Shown here one piece after another: positions 61,417 through 64,000 of a DNA stretch of 64,000 nucleotides (position 1 is the stretch's first letter; every line of letters starts with the position of its first letter). The DNA lies in assembly GCF_900156735.1 (NCBI RefSeq), contig NZ_FTOL01000001.1, positions 992,001 to 1,056,000 on the forward strand, written 5' to 3'. The notes under the pieces were generated by a model that did no database searches, had not been told where the DNA came from, and saw nothing but the letters and a program-made list of their open reading frames with translations. This DNA is from Chryseobacterium ureilyticum (GTDB lineage Bacteria > Bacteroidota > Bacteroidia > Flavobacteriales > Weeksellaceae). A program made the position numbers and the translations under genes.

Positions 61417-61447
61417 TTTGTTTTTAATAAAGCAAAAAATAAATTTG
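61417..61447 (+). promoter_or_regulatory. Promoter TTTG-N19-TAAATTTG, copy 1
   Basis: TTTG at 61417-61420 and TAAATTTG at 61440-61447. The leader of about 70 bases is duplicated at the next gene. Confidence 0.65.
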
Positions 61448-61520
61448 GTAAAATTCAGTAATTCAAATCTTTAAGAATGATTTGCTGTGTGAATTTATTA
61501 ATAACCTTTATTAAATATTT

Positions 61521-62363
61521 ATGAAAAAACTATTATTCTCTATTGTAGTTGTATCGTCTTGTACAGCTTTATTTGTTAATGCACAAACTGTGATTTATGA
61601 AGAAACATTTGATTCAGTCATTCCACCTAGTTTGCCTGTAGGTGTAGAATTAGATGACATGGATAGTGATGGTGATAATTGGACGACAGATGATAGTGCT
61701 TCTTTGAGTGGAATGGGTGGAGTGTATAATTTTACAGGAAAATTAGCTGTCTCTGCTTCTTATTATGGCTTGGATCCTAATAATTTCCTGATAACCCCGG
61801 GGATTAGTGTGCCAGCAGGAGAGACTGTTACATTGAGTTTTTTAATAGCGGGATTGAAGTTTCCTGAGATTCCAGGTTTCCCAGTACAAAATAATGAGGA
61901 ACACTATGCAGTGTATGTTATTTCTGCTAATGGTGTTTATGAAGGGATAGAAACTCCAATTCATGAAGAAACTATATCTCCAGGTATTACATTTGAAAGA
62001 AACTTGGATTTATCAGCTTTCGCTGGACAGACTGTTAAAATTTATTTTAGACATTTTAACAGTGCTAATCAAGCAGCTTTGATGTTGGATGATATAAAAG
62101 TTGTACAAGGAGGAAGTTTGGGAACTTCTGAAAATAATCTTATTTCTGAATTAAAAGTATTTCCCAATCCTTCTTCTGATTATGTTTATTTAAGCTCTAA
62201 ATCAAAGATAAATCAAGTGCAAGTTTTCGATTCAACAGGAAGAAAAGTAGAAGTGAAATTAATTGATAATAAAGTAGATGTGAGGAATCTTCCAGTCGGA
62301 AATTATTGGTTTTCTATAACAACTGGAGGTAAAACCATTTCAAAAAAAATAATTAAAAAGTAA
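61521..62363 (+). CDS. Secreted protein with T9SS type A sorting domain, paralogue 1
   Basis: A 280-residue cargo protein with signal peptide MKKLLFSIVVVSSCTALFVN followed by AQ. The mature part opens VIYEETFDSVIPPSLPVGVE and contains NFLITPGISVPAGETVTLSF and VKIYFRHFNSANQAALMLDD, a beta-sandwich of the choice-of-anchor type often found on surface adhesins and enzymes. The last ~80 residues (LKVFPNPSSDYVYLSSKSKI ... GNYWFSITTGGKTISKKIIK) are the sorting domain. Very similar to the next gene. Function unknown. Confidence 0.85.
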   Translation: MKKLLFSIVVVSSCTALFVNAQTVIYEETFDSVIPPSLPVGVELDDMDSDGDNWTTDDSASLSGMGGVYNFTGKLAVSASYYGLDPNNFLITPGISVPAGETVTLSFLIAGLKFPEIPGFPVQNNEEHYAVYVISANGVYEGIETPIHEETISPGITFERNLDLSAFAGQTVKIYFRHFNSANQAALMLDDIKVVQGGSLGTSENNLISELKVFPNPSSDYVYLSSKSKINQVQVFDSTGRKVEVKLIDNKVDVRNLPVGNYWFSITTGGKTISKKIIKK

Positions 62364-62516
62364 AGTCTAATTTATAAAATTATTTTATTTATTTTATATT
62401 GAATAAGATGATTGTTTATTAAATGTTTTGTTTTTGTTTGATTAATTAAAAATAATAACATGAAAACTGCTTTTTGTTTGTTTATTATGAATATTTTGAT
62501 TTTTCGTCTCTGAAAG

Positions 62517-62547
62517 TTTGTTTTTAATAGAGCAAAAGATAAATTTG
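62517..62547 (+). promoter_or_regulatory. Promoter TTTG-N19-TAAATTTG, copy 2
   Basis: TTTG at 62517-62520 and TAAATTTG at 62540-62547, same spacing as copy 1, with a similar leader and start-codon context. Confidence 0.65.
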
Positions 62548-62622
62548 ATAAAATTCAGTAATCCAAATATTTAAAAATATTTTATTGAGTCTAAATTTAT
62601 TAATAACCTTTATTAAACATTT

Positions 62623-63468
62623 ATGAAAAAATTATTATTCTCGATTGCAGCTGTATTATCCTGCTCAATTTTACATGTTAACGCACAAAATGTGATTTAT
62701 GAAGAAACATTTGATTCGGTTAATCCGCCCGATTTACCTACAACTATTACCTTAAATGATATTGATCTAGATGGCTATAATTGGCTGACGGTGGATACTT
62801 CTTCATTGAATTCGTTTGATGGAACTTATAATTTTACTGGGAATGTAGCGGTTTCTCTTTCTTATGATTTATTTAATAATATGGATCCTGATAATTTACT
62901 GATAACACCCGAGATTGTTTTGCCGGTAGGAGAGGCTGCTGTATTAAGCTTTTTAACAGCAGGATTGAAGTTACCTTCTGATGTACCACGAAATAGTGAT
63001 GAGCATTATGGGGTATATGTTATCCCGGTTGGTAATGGTTATCAAGGGGGAGAAATACCTGTTCATGAAGAAACACTTCCTCAGCCGGGAGCTACTTTTG
63101 AAAGAAGTATTGATTTATCTGCTTTTGCAGGGCAGACTGTCAAAATTTATTTTAGGCATTTTAATAGTGCTAATCAGCATGCTTTAATTTTGGATGATGT
63201 AAAAGTTATACAAGGAAATCTGGGAACTTCTGAAAATAATATCATTTCTGAACAAGTGAAAATATATCCAAATCCATCGTTTGACTACGTTTATTTAAAC
63301 TCTAGATCTAAAATAAATCAAGTACAGGTTTTCGATTCAACAGGAAGAAAAGTAAATGTGAAATTAATTGATAATAAAGTAGATGTAAGAGGTCTCCCGA
63401 CCGGAAATTATTGGTTTTCTATAACAACCGGAGGTAAAACCATTTCAAAAACAATAATTAAAAAGTAA
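62623..63468 (+). CDS. Secreted protein with T9SS type A sorting domain, paralogue 2
   Basis: A 281-residue cargo protein, signal peptide MKKLLFSIAAVLSCSILHVN then AQ. It aligns along its whole length with the previous gene: VIYEETFDSVNPPDLPTTIT, NLLITPEIVLPVGEAAVLSF, VKIYFRHFNSANQHALILDD, and a near-identical sorting domain. Differences cluster in loops between residues about 40 and 125. A tandem copy including the promoter is the simplest origin. Confidence 0.85.
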   Translation: MKKLLFSIAAVLSCSILHVNAQNVIYEETFDSVNPPDLPTTITLNDIDLDGYNWLTVDTSSLNSFDGTYNFTGNVAVSLSYDLFNNMDPDNLLITPEIVLPVGEAAVLSFLTAGLKLPSDVPRNSDEHYGVYVIPVGNGYQGGEIPVHEETLPQPGATFERSIDLSAFAGQTVKIYFRHFNSANQHALILDDVKVIQGNLGTSENNIISEQVKIYPNPSFDYVYLNSRSKINQVQVFDSTGRKVNVKLIDNKVDVRGLPTGNYWFSITTGGKTISKTIIKK

Positions 63469-63734
63469 AGTCCGATTTACAGACTGTTTTTTTTCTCTTT
63501 TTTATACCACGAGTATATGAGTTCTTGCTTTATATATTCGTGGTTAAAATGTAGATATGAGAGTGGCAATAATTAATATCTGATATTATAGCTTGGTTCA
63601 AGAGCTGAACATGGTTTAAAAATGACTCTTTTAAAATAAATTCATTAAGAATAAAGACTTTATTTTTTTATTTATGATAAATTATTTCACCATTTGTAGA
63701 AAGTTTATATTTTTAATACAAACTTAAAATTACC

Positions 63735-64000
63735 ATGAAAAAATTCTACACAATCGCTTTTTCTGTGTTGGCAACATTGTTTTTTGCTCAACAAACCGCA
63801 TCCTTTGAAGATAATGAAGGATTTATAGAGGGAAATATCCATGGACAAGGAGACTGGATTAGTACCCCTACCGGGGGAATTCCTGAAAATATAACCAATC
63901 AGATTATATGTGTTGATCATGCTTCGGATGGAGAACGTTCTCTGAAAATTGTAAAAGAGCCAGTTTTCGGTACACAAACTGAACCTATCATTGGGGCTTT
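63735..64000 (+). CDS. 5' part of a secreted protein, cut by the window edge
   Basis: An open frame from ATG at 63735 to the window end (88 codons). It starts MKKFYTIAFSVLATLFFAQQ (signal peptide) and continues TASFEDNEGFIEGNIHGQGD, WISTPTGGIPENITNQIICV, DHASDGERSLKIVKEPVFGT. The T9SS-rich neighbourhood suggests another exported protein. The first mature residues look like a carbohydrate-binding or jelly-roll start. The rest is outside the window. Confidence 0.65.
   Translation, partial: MKKFYTIAFSVLATLFFAQQTASFEDNEGFIEGNIHGQGDWISTPTGGIPENITNQIICVDHASDGERSLKIVKEPVFGTQTEPIIGA

Noticed and set aside
1..64000. Mobile elements, CRISPR arrays, tRNA or rRNA genes
   Set aside because: I found no transposase or integrase reading frame, no regularly spaced repeats, and no tRNA-like GTTCGAATC arm with a matching acceptor stem.

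Overview
The window is AT-rich DNA from a member of the Bacteroidota, most likely Chryseobacterium or a close relative in the Weeksellaceae (inference). The signs are promoters of the TTG-N17-23-TAnnTTTG type, type IX secretion (T9SS) sorting domains, many short outer-membrane beta-barrel proteins with MKKxLL signal peptides, an ATP synthase operon without the beta and epsilon genes, and a glgB-glgA-glgC block. I see no rRNA, tRNA, CRISPR array, prophage, transposase or integrase. The sequence looks like chromosome backbone carrying several families of short intergenic repeats.

Region 1 (1-9939, mostly minus strand) is the most unusual part. It holds a MepB-family protein, an ATP-grasp-like protein, and then a seven-gene minus-strand block: class I glutamine amidotransferase, GCS2-type carboxylate-amine ligase, ATP-grasp ligase, esterase, second ATP-grasp ligase, M17 aminopeptidase, and an esterase with a glycogen-binding-like N-terminus. 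Three enzyme classes that make amide bonds, next to hydrolases that cut esters and peptides, suggest synthesis and processing of a small amide- or peptide-linked metabolite. The product is unknown. A terminator-like hairpin at 2022-2047 marks the downstream end of the block.

Region 2 (10138-20870) is central metabolism: glycogen synthesis (glgB, glgA, glgC), an SRPBCC-domain protein, 2-oxoglutarate dehydrogenase E1 and E2 (sucA, sucB), and apaG.

Region 3 (20873-33805) is mixed accessory content: a T9SS cargo protein, a DnaQ-like exonuclease, a glycosyltransferase and acyltransferase pair, a secreted thioredoxin-like protein, an aldehyde dehydrogenase, two secreted proteins sharing a repeated module, and a TolC/HlyD/MFS efflux system with a divergent AraC regulator.

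Region 4 (34103-47711) has the rpsF-rpsR-rplI ribosomal operon, a ClC chloride channel, a 2-oxoacid dehydrogenase E2, a SAM hydrolase-family protein, PhoH, a tandem array of six small outer-membrane barrels, and ffh.

Region 5 (48153-64000) has a small membrane protein followed by atpB-E-F-H-A-G, then a CorC-type transporter, clpS, udk, a DivIC/FtsB-like protein, a short methylmalonyl-CoA mutase subunit, a THUMP-like methyltransferase, a lipoprotein, an M20 dipeptidase, two tandemly duplicated T9SS cargo genes, and the start of another secreted protein cut by the window edge.

Four patterns recur. Several genes have a -7 box ending four bases before the ATG, so their mRNAs may be leaderless. 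Terminators often run straight into the next promoter. Gene-plus-promoter cassettes have been duplicated in tandem. Several families of imperfect inverted repeats sit in the gaps. Where a TTG codon would extend a reading frame upstream, it usually lies inside a promoter box, so I moved those starts to the first ATG.
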